Of a stretch of DNA of 64,000 nt, positions 19,160-26,945 are shown piece after piece (the first letter of the stretch is position 1; each line of letters starts with the position of its first letter). The DNA comes from JBHFEI01 sp041928815 (GTDB lineage Bacteria > Pseudomonadota > Alphaproteobacteria > Rhizobiales > Rhizobiaceae). A program made the translations under genes and the position numbers. The notes under the pieces were generated by a model. It did not search any database. It saw nothing but the letters and a program-made list of their open reading frames with translations, and was not told where the DNA came from. The stretch covers positions 516,721 through 580,720 of the forward strand of contig NZ_JBHFEI010000001.1 of assembly GCF_041928815.1 (NCBI RefSeq). Direction: 5' to 3'.

Positions 19160-19237
19160 ATGCTTAAAGGTATTGCACTCTGGCTGATGGGCGTCCCGCT
19201 CGCCGTCATCGTTCTTCTTTACATGTTCGTTTTCTAA
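19160..19237 (+). CDS. 25-residue membrane peptide
   Basis: MLKGIALWLMGVPLAVIVLL then YMFVF: a single transmembrane segment with a short basic N-terminus. It is too short for routine gene callers, but an AAGGAAGTGG ribosome site lies just ahead and very similar ~25-residue peptides (MLKG...W.xGxP pattern) occur in rhizobia. It probably sits in the inner membrane; partner unknown. A strong hairpin follows the stop. Confidence 0.65.
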   Translation: MLKGIALWLMGVPLAVIVLLYMFVF

Positions 19238-19285
19238 TACGAACAGCAAAACGCGCCGGTCTTCGCATGAGGACGGCGCCGTTCC

Positions 19286-19315
19286 CGTCGGCTCTTCTCA
19301 TTTAGGAAGAGCGAC
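19286..19315. terminator. stem-loop downstream of the membrane peptide
   Basis: CGTCGGCTCTTC / GAAGAGCGACG pair with one bulged G and an 8-base loop. There is no long T tract, so it could be a terminator or an RNA-stability element. Confidence 0.45.
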
Positions 19316-19452
19316 GGCTGCGTCACACGGTCGTCGCAGGCGCGTGACAGGGGTGGCGCACCTTATAAATTCGTCAATGCGGCCCGCGGCGTCGGTTGAA
19401 CAACCTCCCCTGCCCGGACGAACGAGGGAGGTCATCCGGCCGGAGCACTGTC

Positions 19453-19578
19453 ATGCAGAACCGATCATCCCTTCTGTCCCACCTTATCTGCGGCGCGCTC
19501 GGCTTCACCTTCACGCTGGCGGCGGCCAATGCCGGACTGGCGCGCCTGCTTGACGCCTGCATCATCGCCATGCAGTAG
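19453..19578 (+). CDS. possible 41-residue membrane or exported peptide
   Basis: MQNRSSLLSHLICGALGFTF then TLAAANAGLARLLDACIIAM: a hydrophobic stretch resembling a signal or membrane segment. No family recognised. A GGAGG lies about 25 bases upstream, too far to be convincing, and only GGAGC is closer. The rest of the 19.24-19.73 kb gap holds only the hairpin at 19286 and a weak stress promoter. Could be non-coding. Confidence 0.35.
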   Translation: MQNRSSLLSHLICGALGFTFTLAAANAGLARLLDACIIAMQ

Positions 19579-19664
19579 TGGATCCGCGCCTCCCCTTCGG
19601 GAAGGCCGGGCTTTCCGGAAACGCGCGACGGCATGCCATGATGCAGAATGCCGGTCCCTCATGC

Positions 19665-19689
19665 GGAACCGGAACACGGGTCGCGCATT
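19665..19689 (+). promoter_or_regulatory. possible EcfG-like promoter of the transglutaminase-like gene
   Basis: GGAAC, 16 bases, CATT, one mismatch from GGAAC-N16-CGTT. It is 44 bases before ATG 19734. Confidence 0.45.
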
Positions 19690-19733
19690 CTTGCCGCTCC
19701 GAAATCCCTTCCATACGCAGCAAGGACGAACCC

Positions 19734-20561
19734 ATGAAGATCAGGGCCGGTTTCACCATCGCCTATGAATGCCCGCAGGAGACCGTGATGATCCTGGCGC
19801 TGAACATCCATCCCTCGCGCCGGGCCGACCTGCTCACCGAGCAGGTGCTCACCTTTGACCCGCCGGTCGACGCGCGCGGTTATCTCGACGGTTTCGGCAA
19901 CGCCTGCACCCGCATCATCGCCCCCGCCGGCATGACGACCATCTCGACGGAGTTCGAGATCTACGACGACGGCCTGCCGGAACCCTTGCCCGTCCACGCC
20001 GTGCAGCACGAGATCAAGGACCTGCCCGACGACATCCTCGTCTACCTGCTCGGCAGCCGCTACTGCGACACCGACCGGCTCGCCGATTTCGCCTGGAAGA
20101 CGTTTGCCCATGTGACGCCCGGCTGGCCGCGCGTGCAGGCGATCCTCGATTTCGTCCACGGTCACATCACTTTCGACTACCAGAAGGCGAATGCGATGCG
20201 CTCCGCCCATGACGGCTTCCTGGAGAAGACGGGCGTCTGCCGGGACTTCGCCCATCTGGCGATCACGCTCTGCCGATGCATGAATATTCCGGCACGCTAC
20301 TGCACCGGCTATCTTGGCGATATCGGCGTGCCGAAGGACCCCAATCCGATGGACTTCAGCGCCTGGTTCGAGGTCTATCTCGGCGGCAACTGGCACCAGG
20401 TCGATGCCCGCCACAACACGCCGCGCATCGGCCGCATCCTGATGGCGACCGGCCGCGACGCGACCGACGTTGCGCTGTCGACCGCCTTCGGCCCGGCGCT
20501 GCTCAAGCAGTTCGACATCGTCACCGACGAGATCGCCACAGAGGAAAGCGTCACGGCCTGA
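19734..20561 (+). CDS. transglutaminase-like cysteine protease family protein
   Basis: A 275-residue protein with an N-terminal beta domain (IAYECPQETVMILALNIHPS) and a transglutaminase core. The catalytic triad is visible: Cys in KTGVCRDFAHLAITLCR, His in NWHQVDARH, and Asp in the same VDARH segment. Bacterial members are usually peptidases or amide hydrolases, not cross-linkers. Fusing domains often seen elsewhere are absent. ATG 19734 gives MKIRAGF; the preceding in-frame sequence to 19578 lacks a ribosome site. Located in the stress-gene group. Confidence 0.85.
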   Translation: MKIRAGFTIAYECPQETVMILALNIHPSRRADLLTEQVLTFDPPVDARGYLDGFGNACTRIIAPAGMTTISTEFEIYDDGLPEPLPVHAVQHEIKDLPDDILVYLLGSRYCDTDRLADFAWKTFAHVTPGWPRVQAILDFVHGHITFDYQKANAMRSAHDGFLEKTGVCRDFAHLAITLCRCMNIPARYCTGYLGDIGVPKDPNPMDFSAWFEVYLGGNWHQVDARHNTPRIGRILMATGRDATDVALSTAFGPALLKQFDIVTDEIATEESVTA

Positions 20562-20571
20562 AGGGACGGCG

Positions 20572-20596
20572 GGAACAATGTCGTGATCGGCGCGTT
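20572..20596 (+). promoter_or_regulatory. perfect EcfG-type stress promoter
   Basis: GGAAC, 16 bases, CGTT, an exact match to the general stress sigma factor consensus. It lies between the transglutaminase-like gene and the 94-residue gene at 20739. Confidence 0.75.
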
Positions 20597-20738
20597 GTTC
20601 GTCCCATCGGAGCCGTGACCCATCCCGGCCCCGGCGCCGCCCTGGCTCCCAAGGCAGGCGGCCCGATTGAGCCCGCCGGACCTCCTCCCCCGGCGGGCAT
20701 CTTTTTGCCGGCGGGACGGCCATCGGAAGGGGATGCCC

Positions 20739-21023
20739 ATGCAGGAAACGCTTGACGAGCTTGGCGCCCGGACGAATGCGCACAGGCAGCTCCTCGTCCA
20801 CCTGGTTACGCTGCTCGCCGGCCAGCCCGGTGGCGCGCAGGCGCTCGAACGCCTCGCCGAAGAAACCGAATCCGTCGTCGATCACGAGGAAGACCCTGGC
20901 GTGACCACACCGTCCGCCTATGGCGTCCAGGCCCGGACGAACGCGGAAATGTGCCGCATCCTGAGAGACGGCCTCGAACGCAGCGCGCGCCAGGCCGACC
21001 CCACCTCCCCCCGCGAGGAATAA
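20739..21023 (+). CDS. hypothetical small protein under an EcfG-type promoter
   Basis: A 94-residue, mostly helical, acidic protein starting MQETLDELGARTNAHRQLLV; the middle ALERLAEETESVVDHEEDPG and the C-terminal AEMCRILRDGLERSARQ show no family I recognise. ATG 20739 is preferred over ATG 20733 because GGAAGGGG precedes it by six bases. The exact EcfG promoter 143 bases upstream makes it a likely stress protein. Confidence 0.68.
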   Translation: MQETLDELGARTNAHRQLLVHLVTLLAGQPGGAQALERLAEETESVVDHEEDPGVTTPSAYGVQARTNAEMCRILRDGLERSARQADPTSPREE

Positions 21024-21048
21024 CCGATCCCGGGGATGCCCCGGCAAA

Positions 21049-21079
21049 ACGGCCGCCGGACCGATCGTCCGGCGGCCGT
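21049..21079 (-). terminator. intrinsic terminator after the DUF892 gene
   Basis: A perfect 12-base stem ACGGCCGCCGGA / TCCGGCGGCCGT with a 7-base loop. On the minus strand it is followed by TTTTGCC, so it closes the DUF892 gene; it may also stop the convergent plus-strand gene. Confidence 0.85.
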
Positions 21080-21096
21080 CGCTGTCGTGGCGATGT

Positions 21097-21597
21097 TCAG
21101 GCAGCCTTCTTCTTGCCCTTGGTGTTCGCGGATGTGCCGGCGAGATCGCTCAGGGCCATGTCCGTCGCCGATTCTTCGGCGAGCGTCGCCGCGAAGAGGT
21201 CGGCCGCCTCCTTCATGCCGAGCTGGGTGGCCCAGGCCTTCAGCGTTCCGTAGCGGGTGATCTCGTAATGCTCGACCGCCTGCGCCGAGGAAATCAGGCC
21301 GGCATCGAGCGCGGGAGACCCCTTGAATTCCTCGATGATCTCCTCGCCCTCGGCAATGATGCCCTGGATCGCCTCGCAGGTCTTGCCGCGCGCCGGCTTG
21401 CCGATCAGCTCGAACACCTGCTGCAGCCGCTCCACATGGGTTTCCGTCTCGCTCTTGTGCTTCTCGAAGGCGGCCTTCAGTTCCTGCGACTGGGCGGCCC
21501 GCGCCATTTTCGGCAGCGCCTTCAGGATCTGGCGCTCCGCGTAGTAGATGTCCTTGACCGTATCCAGGAAGAGGTCGTTCAACGTCTTTTCTGCCAT
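21097..21597 (-). CDS. DUF892 / YciF-like ferritin-fold stress protein
   Basis: A 166-residue four-helix protein: MAEKTLNDLFLDTVKDIYYA ERQ at the N-terminus, then EKHKSETETHVERLQQVFELIG, GIIAEGEEIIEEF, and AVEHYEITRYGTLKAWA. The Glu/His positions form a ferritin-like di-metal site. YciE/YciF-type proteins belong to general stress regulons. ATG 21597 follows AAGGAGA. An EcfG-like promoter precedes it and a perfect terminator follows. Confidence 0.9.
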   Translation of the reverse strand: MAEKTLNDLFLDTVKDIYYAERQILKALPKMARAAQSQELKAAFEKHKSETETHVERLQQVFELIGKPARGKTCEAIQGIIAEGEEIIEEFKGSPALDAGLISSAQAVEHYEITRYGTLKAWATQLGMKEAADLFAATLAEESATDMALSDLAGTSANTKGKKKAA

Positions 21598-21627
21598 GTC
21601 GCGTCTCCTTGGTTGCGAGGCAGGTTG

Positions 21628-21652
21628 AACCGGAGAAAGGACGATTCGTTCC
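21628..21652 (-). promoter_or_regulatory. EcfG-type stress promoter of the DUF892 gene
   Basis: Read on the minus strand: GGAAC, 16 bases, GGTT, one mismatch from consensus, about 30 bases before the ATG. Confidence 0.6.
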
Positions 21653-21798
21653 GGCCGGCGCGTAAGAATCAGCACCCGCCCTGAAGCACGCCCGACGGGC
21701 GATCGTCTGGGACCGGACGTCAATCCGTGACGCGGCCGTCCTGCGGAGCAGCGAGCGGATCCTGTGAGGACCCGGCAACGGGAGGAGAGGCTCTCTCG

Positions 21799-22137
21799 AT
21801 GGTCAGGACGCAGCCGTTCGCATCCCTGACCTCGGCGATGAACCCGATCGCGGCAGGACGGCAACGGCCTCCGCATCGGCCGGCAGCGTCTGCCGGGCAT
21901 CGCCGCGACCGGGGACGCGCCGGTGACGGCCGGCCTGCGCGCCGAGGACATCGCCATGACCCTCTCGGCACGGACGGCACTGCCTTTGGTCTCGACCCTG
22001 TCGAGGAACCTGGACCGCAACGCCCGCTGCACGGCAGGATCGAGGACCAGTTCTTCCTGCTGGCGACCGGCGCGGAACAGGTGGACGGATCGAGCAGGCC
22101 CGGGCAAGCCGCACCGGTGCCGGCGCCCGCCCGCTGA
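21799..22137 (+). pseudogene. decayed C-terminus of a sugar ABC-transporter ATPase (TOBE region)
   Basis: No intact gene lies in the 21.6-22.16 kb gap, but three plus-strand reading frames in succession resemble the end of a MalK/UgpC ATPase. The first, from 21799, reads PFASLTSAMNPIAAG, like the FIGSPxMNxIxG segment. From 21857 a second frame reads DGNGLRIGRQRLPG then APVTAGLRAEDIAMT, like the TOBE consensus VTLGLRPEDI. A third frame then reads DPVEEPGPQRPLHGRIEDQF and LLATGAEQVDGSSRPGQ. At least two frameshifts are needed and the Walker motifs are missing. The recognition is by eye. Confidence 0.5.
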
Positions 22138-22158
22138 GGAGGCCGGGCGAAAACCGCC

Positions 22159-23436
22159 TCAGCTCCGGAACGTATAGTCCTCGATCGACTGCGGCTTCAT
22201 CTCGATCGAGAAGCCGGGAAGGGAGGGCGGCATGTAGGCGGCGTTCTCGATCCGGCAGGGGTCGAGGAAATGCTCGTGCAGGTGATCGACGAACTCGATG
22301 ACGCGACCCTCCTTGGTGCCGGAGACGACGAGGTAGTCGATCATCGACAGGTGCTGCACATATTCGCACAAGCCCACGCCGCCGGCATGGGGCCAGACCG
22401 GCAACCCGTATTTCGCCGCCATCAGCAGCACCGCCAGCACCTCGTTCAGCCCGCCCATGCGGCAGGAATCGATCTGGACGATGTCGATCGCGCCATTGGC
22501 GATCATCTGCTTGAAGATGATGCGGTTCTGGCACATCTCGCCGGTCGCGACCTTGACCGGCGCGATCGCCTCGCGGATCGCGCGGTGGCCGAAGACGTCG
22601 TCCGGGCTCGTCGGCTCCTCGATGAAGAACGGCTTGTAGACGGAGAGTTCCTTCACCCAGTCGATCGCCTGGCTCACCTCCCAGACCTGGTTGGCGTCGA
22701 TCATCATGTAGCGCTCGTCGCCGATCACCTCGCGGGCGATCCTGAGCCGGCGCTTGTCATCTTCCAGATCGCGCCCGACCTTCATCTTGATATGGGTGAA
22801 GCCCTCATCGACCGCTTCCTGGCAGAGCCGGCGCAGCTTCTCGTCGCCGTAACCGAGCCAGCCGGCCGAGGTCGTGTAGCAGGGATAGCCTTCCCGCTTC
22901 AGGATCTCGATCCGCTCCGCCTTGCCGGCCTCGGCCGCCTTCAGGATGGCGAGCGCCTCCTCGGGCGTCAGCGCGTCGGTCAGGTAGCGGAAGTCGACGA
23001 TGGAGAGGATTTCTTCAGGGCTCATCTCGGCGACGAGCTGCCAGACCGGCTTGCCGGCCTCCTTGGCGAGCAGGTCCCAGACGGCGTTGACGACGGCGCC
23101 GACGGCGAGATGCATCGCGCCCTTGTCCGGGCCGATCCAGCGCAGCTGGCTGTCGCTCGTCACATGGCGCCAGAAGCGGCCGGGGTTTTCGCGCACCCAG
23201 CCGAGATCGAGCCCGACGACGAGATGGGCGAGCGCATCGATCGCGGCGCAGCAGATCTCGTTGCCGCGGCCGATGGTGAAGGTCAGGCCGTGGCCGGTGA
23301 GATCGGCCCGGTCGGTCGCAAGCACGACATAGGCCGCGGAATAATCCGGGTCGGGGTTCATCGCGTCCGAGCCGTCGAGGCTCTTCGAGGTCGGGAAGCG
23401 CAGGTCGATCGAGCGCAGGCCGGTGATCTTGGTCAT
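22159..23436 (-). CDS. L-fuconate dehydratase
   Basis: A 425-residue enolase-superfamily enzyme turning L-fuconate into 2-keto-3-deoxy-L-fuconate. Family features: N-terminal SKSLDGSDAMNPDPDYSAAY, catalytic Lys in HIKMKVGRD, metal ligands in MMIDANQVW, FFIEEPTSPDD and VATGEMCQNR, and the general base in WPHAGGVGLCEYVQH. This exact combination marks FucD rather than other sugar-acid dehydratases. ATG 23436 follows AAGGAGGACGC; longer in-frame sequence runs into the neighbouring gene. Last gene of an 11-gene operon starting at 32377. Confidence 0.92.
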   Translation of the reverse strand: MTKITGLRSIDLRFPTSKSLDGSDAMNPDPDYSAAYVVLATDRADLTGHGLTFTIGRGNEICCAAIDALAHLVVGLDLGWVRENPGRFWRHVTSDSQLRWIGPDKGAMHLAVGAVVNAVWDLLAKEAGKPVWQLVAEMSPEEILSIVDFRYLTDALTPEEALAILKAAEAGKAERIEILKREGYPCYTTSAGWLGYGDEKLRRLCQEAVDEGFTHIKMKVGRDLEDDKRRLRIAREVIGDERYMMIDANQVWEVSQAIDWVKELSVYKPFFIEEPTSPDDVFGHRAIREAIAPVKVATGEMCQNRIIFKQMIANGAIDIVQIDSCRMGGLNEVLAVLLMAAKYGLPVWPHAGGVGLCEYVQHLSMIDYLVVSGTKEGRVIEFVDHLHEHFLDPCRIENAAYMPPSLPGFSIEMKPQSIEDYTFRS

Positions 23437-23459
23437 GAATGCGTCCTCCTTGATCCTGT

Positions 23460-24302
23460 TCAGATGTCGGCGCGAAACGTCTGCTTCTGCGTGCCGAGCC
23501 CGTCGATGCCGAGCTCGACGACGTCTCCGGGCTTGAGATAGCGCGGCGGCTTGAAGCCCATGCCGACGCCGGGCGGCGTGCCGGTGGAGATGACGTCGCC
23601 CGGATGCAGCGACATGAACTGCGAGAGGTACGAGACGAGGAAGGCGACGCCGTAGACCATCGTCCTCGTCGTGCCGTCCTGCACCGTCTCGCCGTTGACC
23701 GTCAGCCACATCTTCAGGTTCTGCGGGTCGGCGACCTCGTCCTTCGTCACCAGCCAGGGACCGATCGGGCCGAAGGTGTCACAGGACTTGCCCTTGGTCC
23801 ACTGGCCGGCCCGCTCGATCTGGAAGGCGCGCTCGGAGACGTCGTGCGAGACGCAATAGCCGGCGACATGGTCGAGCGCCTCGGCTTCCGTCACATATTT
23901 GGCTGTCTTGCCGATGACGACGCCGAGCTCGACCTCCCAGTCGGTCTTCTCCGAGCCGCGCGGGATCAGAACGTCGTCGTTCGGGCCGACAATCGCGGAC
24001 GTCGCCTTCATGAAGATGACCGGCTCCGGCGGCACCGCCATGCCGCTCTCGGCGGCGTGGTCGGAATAATTGAGCCCGATGCAGATGAATTTTCCGGTAC
24101 CGGCGACACAGGCACCGATGCGGCCATCCTCCAGCACCGGCAGGCTCGCGGGGTCGAGCGCCGCGAGTGTCACCAGTCCCTCGGGCGAGATCGCCGTGCC
24201 GCCGATATCGGACACGTGAGCGGAGAGGTCGCGGATCGTGCCGTCGCTGTGAAGGAGAGCGGGCTTTTCCTGGCCGGGTTGGCCGACGCGCATCAGTTTC
24301 AT
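23460..24302 (-). CDS. fumarylacetoacetate hydrolase family protein, probable 2,4-diketo-3-deoxy-L-fuconate hydrolase
   Basis: A 280-residue FAH-fold enzyme. Metal and active-site segments: FICIGLNYSDHAAESGM, KTDWEVELGVVIGK, VAGYCVSHDVSERAFQ, GQWTKGKSCDTFGPIGPW and ISTGTPPGVGMG. In the non-phosphorylative L-fucose route this family cleaves 2,4-diketo-3-deoxy-L-fuconate to pyruvate and L-lactate. The assignment rests on its place between fuconate dehydratase and the SDR; the same fold also serves ureidoglycolate and other diketo acids. Confidence 0.85.
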   Translation of the reverse strand: MKLMRVGQPGQEKPALLHSDGTIRDLSAHVSDIGGTAISPEGLVTLAALDPASLPVLEDGRIGACVAGTGKFICIGLNYSDHAAESGMAVPPEPVIFMKATSAIVGPNDDVLIPRGSEKTDWEVELGVVIGKTAKYVTEAEALDHVAGYCVSHDVSERAFQIERAGQWTKGKSCDTFGPIGPWLVTKDEVADPQNLKMWLTVNGETVQDGTTRTMVYGVAFLVSYLSQFMSLHPGDVISTGTPPGVGMGFKPPRYLKPGDVVELGIDGLGTQKQTFRADI

Positions 24303-24323
24303 CGAAAACGTCCTGTTGGAATG

Positions 24324-25058
24324 TCAGATGGTCCAGCCGCCGTCGATGGCATAGGCCTGGCCGGTCGTATAGGTGGCGGTGGCGAGATAGACGGCGAGGT
24401 CGGCGATTTCCTCCGGCGTGCCGATGCGGCCGATCGGCTGGCGGGCGATGAAGGCAGCGCGCGCCGCCTCGAAATCGCCCTGGGCGCGCAACCGGTCCTG
24501 CAACGACGGGCTTTCGACCGTGCCGGGGCAGATGGCGTTGCAGCGGATGCCCTGCGCCACGTAATCGGCGGCGACCGACTTGGTCAGGCCGATCACGGCG
24601 GCCTTGGTGATCGTGTAGGCGGCCCGGTTCGGCACGCCCTTGATGCTGGAGGCGACGGAGGCCATGTTGACGATGGCGCCGTCCTTCTTCTCCAGCATCG
24701 TCGGCAGCACGGCGCGGATCATCCGTACCATGGCGCGCACATTGAGGTCGAAGGCGAAATCGAGATCGCGCTCGCTCATCTCGAGGATCGTGCCGGCGTG
24801 GACGAAGCCGGCGCAGTTGAACAGCACGTCGAACGGGCCGGTCTCGGCGACGACGGATGTCACGGCCTCGTCCTTCAGCACGTCGAGCACGCGCGTGGTG
24901 ACTGCCACCTCGCCGTCGAGGCTTTTCAGCGCGTCGGCATTGATGTCGGTGGCGACGACGCTGGCACCGGCGCGGGCGAAGGCGAGCGCAGAGGCGCGGC
25001 CGATGCCCTGCGCGGCGGCGGTGACGAGGACATTTTTGCCGTGAAGCGGGAGGGACAT
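24324..25058 (-). CDS. SDR oxidoreductase, probable 2-keto-3-deoxy-L-fuconate dehydrogenase
   Basis: A 244-residue classical short-chain dehydrogenase: NAD site NVLVTAAAQGIGRASALAFA with Asp (ATDIN) favouring NAD, NCAGF, catalytic Ser in VNMASVASSIKG and YTITK, and PGTVESPSLQDR. Closely resembles L-2-keto-3-deoxyfuconate 4-dehydrogenases of the fucose pathway (preference for sugar acids also suggested by R/Q residues). ATG 25058 follows AAGGAGC; upstream in-frame sequence is not used. In the operon 22 bases after the MaoC gene. Confidence 0.87.
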   Translation of the reverse strand: MSLPLHGKNVLVTAAAQGIGRASALAFARAGASVVATDINADALKSLDGEVAVTTRVLDVLKDEAVTSVVAETGPFDVLFNCAGFVHAGTILEMSERDLDFAFDLNVRAMVRMIRAVLPTMLEKKDGAIVNMASVASSIKGVPNRAAYTITKAAVIGLTKSVAADYVAQGIRCNAICPGTVESPSLQDRLRAQGDFEAARAAFIARQPIGRIGTPEEIADLAVYLATATYTTGQAYAIDGGWTI

Positions 25059-25080
25059 GGAATGCTCCTTGTGACGTGCG

Positions 25081-25530
25081 TCAGGCGGCCGGGCGACGCT
25101 CGACGACATAGATGTGGTCCGCGGCGAGCACGACGGCGCCGGCCTGGTTGATCACTTCGGTGCGCTCGATCACCCGGCCGAAGCCGGCACGCTTCGGATC
25201 GTCCTCCTTGGCCGTGATCGTCACCCGCGTGCGGATCGTGTCGCCGATGAAGACCGGCCTGACGAAGCGCATGCGGTCATAGCCGTAGGAGAAGGCGACC
25301 GGGTTGACGACGCTCGCCGTCAGGCCGACGCCGATCGAAAACACCATCGTGCCATGGGCGATGCGCTGGCCGAAGGGCGTCGTCTTCATGAACTCGGCAT
25401 CCATGTGATGGGGGAAGAAATCGCCGGTATGGCCGGCATGGACGACGAAATCCGTCTCGGTGATCGTCCGGCCGAACGTCTCCCGGCTGTCGCCGATCGC
25501 ATAGTCCTCGAAATACTTCGTCTGTTCCAT
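25081..25530 (-). CDS. MaoC-like dehydratase domain protein
   Basis: A 149-residue hot-dog-fold hydratase: [20 protein letters not shown], the catalytic segment [19 protein letters not shown] (Asp/His dyad), [17 protein letters not shown] and [16 protein letters not shown]. MaoC proteins normally hydrate enoyl-CoA thioesters. No CoA step is needed in the textbook fucose route, so its presence inside this operon is unexplained. It may pair with the CoA-transferase at 35459-36613. Confidence 0.85.
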   Translation of the reverse strand: MEQTKYFEDYAIGDSRETFGRTITETDFVVHAGHTGDFFPHHMDAEFMKTTPFGQRIAHGTMVFSIGVGLTASVVNPVAFSYGYDRMRFVRPVFIGDTIRTRVTITAKEDDPKRAGFGRVIERTEVINQAGAVVLAADHIYVVERRPAA

Positions 25531-25541
25531 GGTTCGTCCTG

Positions 25542-26612
25542 TCAGGGGCGCTTCGCGAGCGGCGTTGCCGGAGACGCGCTGGAGGCATAGGCCGCCTCGA
25601 CGAGCGCCATGGTCATCCACGCATCCTCGACGGAGGAGACGAGGGTCGTGTCCTCGCCGGAGGCAAAACGTTGAAGATTGGCCATACGGCCGGTGAAGGC
25701 ATCGGGGAACCAGGTTCCCGTCAGCGGCACGGAAATCCAGCCGGCCCCGCCTCTCGGGTGGATCTCCAAGATGTCCGGCTCGCCGCGCGGATAATCGAGA
25801 TTGACGCCGAGTTGCAGATAGGCAGCACCCTCCGTGCCGGAGATGGTGAAGCCGCAGGCCTGGTGCCGCCGACCGAAGCGGTGGTCGTGGTTGATCGAGA
25901 GGGCGCAGCGGACGCTTTCGCCATAGTCGAGGATCGCCGTCGTGCGGGTCTGGGCCATCGTGTGGGCGGGATGGCCGATTGACTTGGCATGCACGCCGTT
26001 CGGATCGCCGAGCAGTTCGCGGATGACATCGAGATAGTGGATCGAGTGCATGGCGATCTCGATGCGCGGCAGGCCTTCGAGGAAGGACCAGAGATGCCAG
26101 GGCGTATCAAGCACGAGATGCACGTCGACATCGACGACCTCGCCGAGCAGGCCTTTGCCGATCGCGTCCTTCAGCGCCAGCATCATCGGCGCGAAGCGGA
26201 GCTGGAAATTGACGGCGGCCTTGAGGTTTTTCCGCCGGCAGATGTCGAGAATCTCCGTGGCGGCGACAAGATCCGCGCCCATCGGCTTCTGGATCAGCAC
26301 GGCGGCGCCGTCCGGTAGGCTTTCAAGCACTTTCGCGTGCGCCGCCGGCGGCGTTGCGAGATCGAAGACGGCGCCTTCGACGGCAACGGCCTCCTCGACG
26401 GACGCATAGGCCGTGACACCCCAGGTCTTCGCCAGCGCCTTCGCCTTGACATGGTCCGGATCGTAAAGCCCGGCGACCGGAAAGCCGCCCTTGCGATAGG
26501 CGGGGACATGCGCGTCGCCGACGATCGAACCGGCGCCGAAAATGACGATCGGGCGCGGGCGCGACGGCACAGGCCAGGACTGGATAAGGGAGGTGGGGTC
26601 GACATCAGGCAT
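25542..26612 (-). CDS. Gfo/Idh/MocA family oxidoreductase, candidate sugar dehydrogenase
   Basis: A 356-residue NAD(P) oxidoreductase: Rossmann start [31 protein letters not shown], the EKP-type motif as [11 protein letters not shown], and a C-terminal beta domain with [15 protein letters not shown]. It could be the L-fucose (or related aldose) dehydrogenase that starts the pathway, since no other candidate is in the operon; this is inference. Its ATG overlaps the mutarotase stop by 8 bases. Confidence 0.82.
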   Translation of the reverse strand: MPDVDPTSLIQSWPVPSRPRPIVIFGAGSIVGDAHVPAYRKGGFPVAGLYDPDHVKAKALAKTWGVTAYASVEEAVAVEGAVFDLATPPAAHAKVLESLPDGAAVLIQKPMGADLVAATEILDICRRKNLKAAVNFQLRFAPMMLALKDAIGKGLLGEVVDVDVHLVLDTPWHLWSFLEGLPRIEIAMHSIHYLDVIRELLGDPNGVHAKSIGHPAHTMAQTRTTAILDYGESVRCALSINHDHRFGRRHQACGFTISGTEGAAYLQLGVNLDYPRGEPDILEIHPRGGAGWISVPLTGTWFPDAFTGRMANLQRFASGEDTTLVSSVEDAWMTMALVEAAYASSASPATPLAKRP

Positions 26613-26934
26613 GGAAGAACACCTCTTCCATCGACGCCCACCATTCGCCCTCCTTCCGCGTCTCCAGCGGCGACTGGCAGGGCATGCAGACGGCCCACCA
26701 TTCCTGCGTTTTCGGGTCGGCCGCCATCTTCGCCATATCGGCGGCGTAGTCCGCGCCGTGATATTCGAAGAAGGAGAAGAGCAGGTTTTCCGGCTCCTTC
26801 AGGAAGATGGAATAGTTTTTGATGTTGCAGGCGGAGATCATCGCCAGCACTTCGGGCCAGACGGCGGCGTGCAGGCGCTTGTAGTCCTCGATCTTTTCCG
26901 GCTTCAGGCCGATCACCATGCCGATGCGCTGCAT
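26605..26934 (-). CDS. L-rhamnose/L-fucose mutarotase-like protein
   Basis: A 109-residue RhaM-family (DUF718) ferredoxin-like protein: MQRIGMVIGLKPEKIEDYKR LHAAVWPEV, NIKNYSIFLKEPENLLFSFFEY, and EWWAVCMPCQSP. The His in LHAAVWP and the paired Trp are the usual active-site features. Such enzymes interconvert sugar anomers, here plausibly feeding the dehydrogenase next door. GGGAGGGCAGG ahead of ATG 26934 sets the start. Confidence 0.87.
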   Translation of the reverse strand: MQRIGMVIGLKPEKIEDYKRLHAAVWPEVLAMISACNIKNYSIFLKEPENLLFSFFEYHGADYAADMAKMAADPKTQEWWAVCMPCQSPLETRKEGEWWASMEEVFFHA

Positions 26935-26945
26935 CCTGCCCTCCC

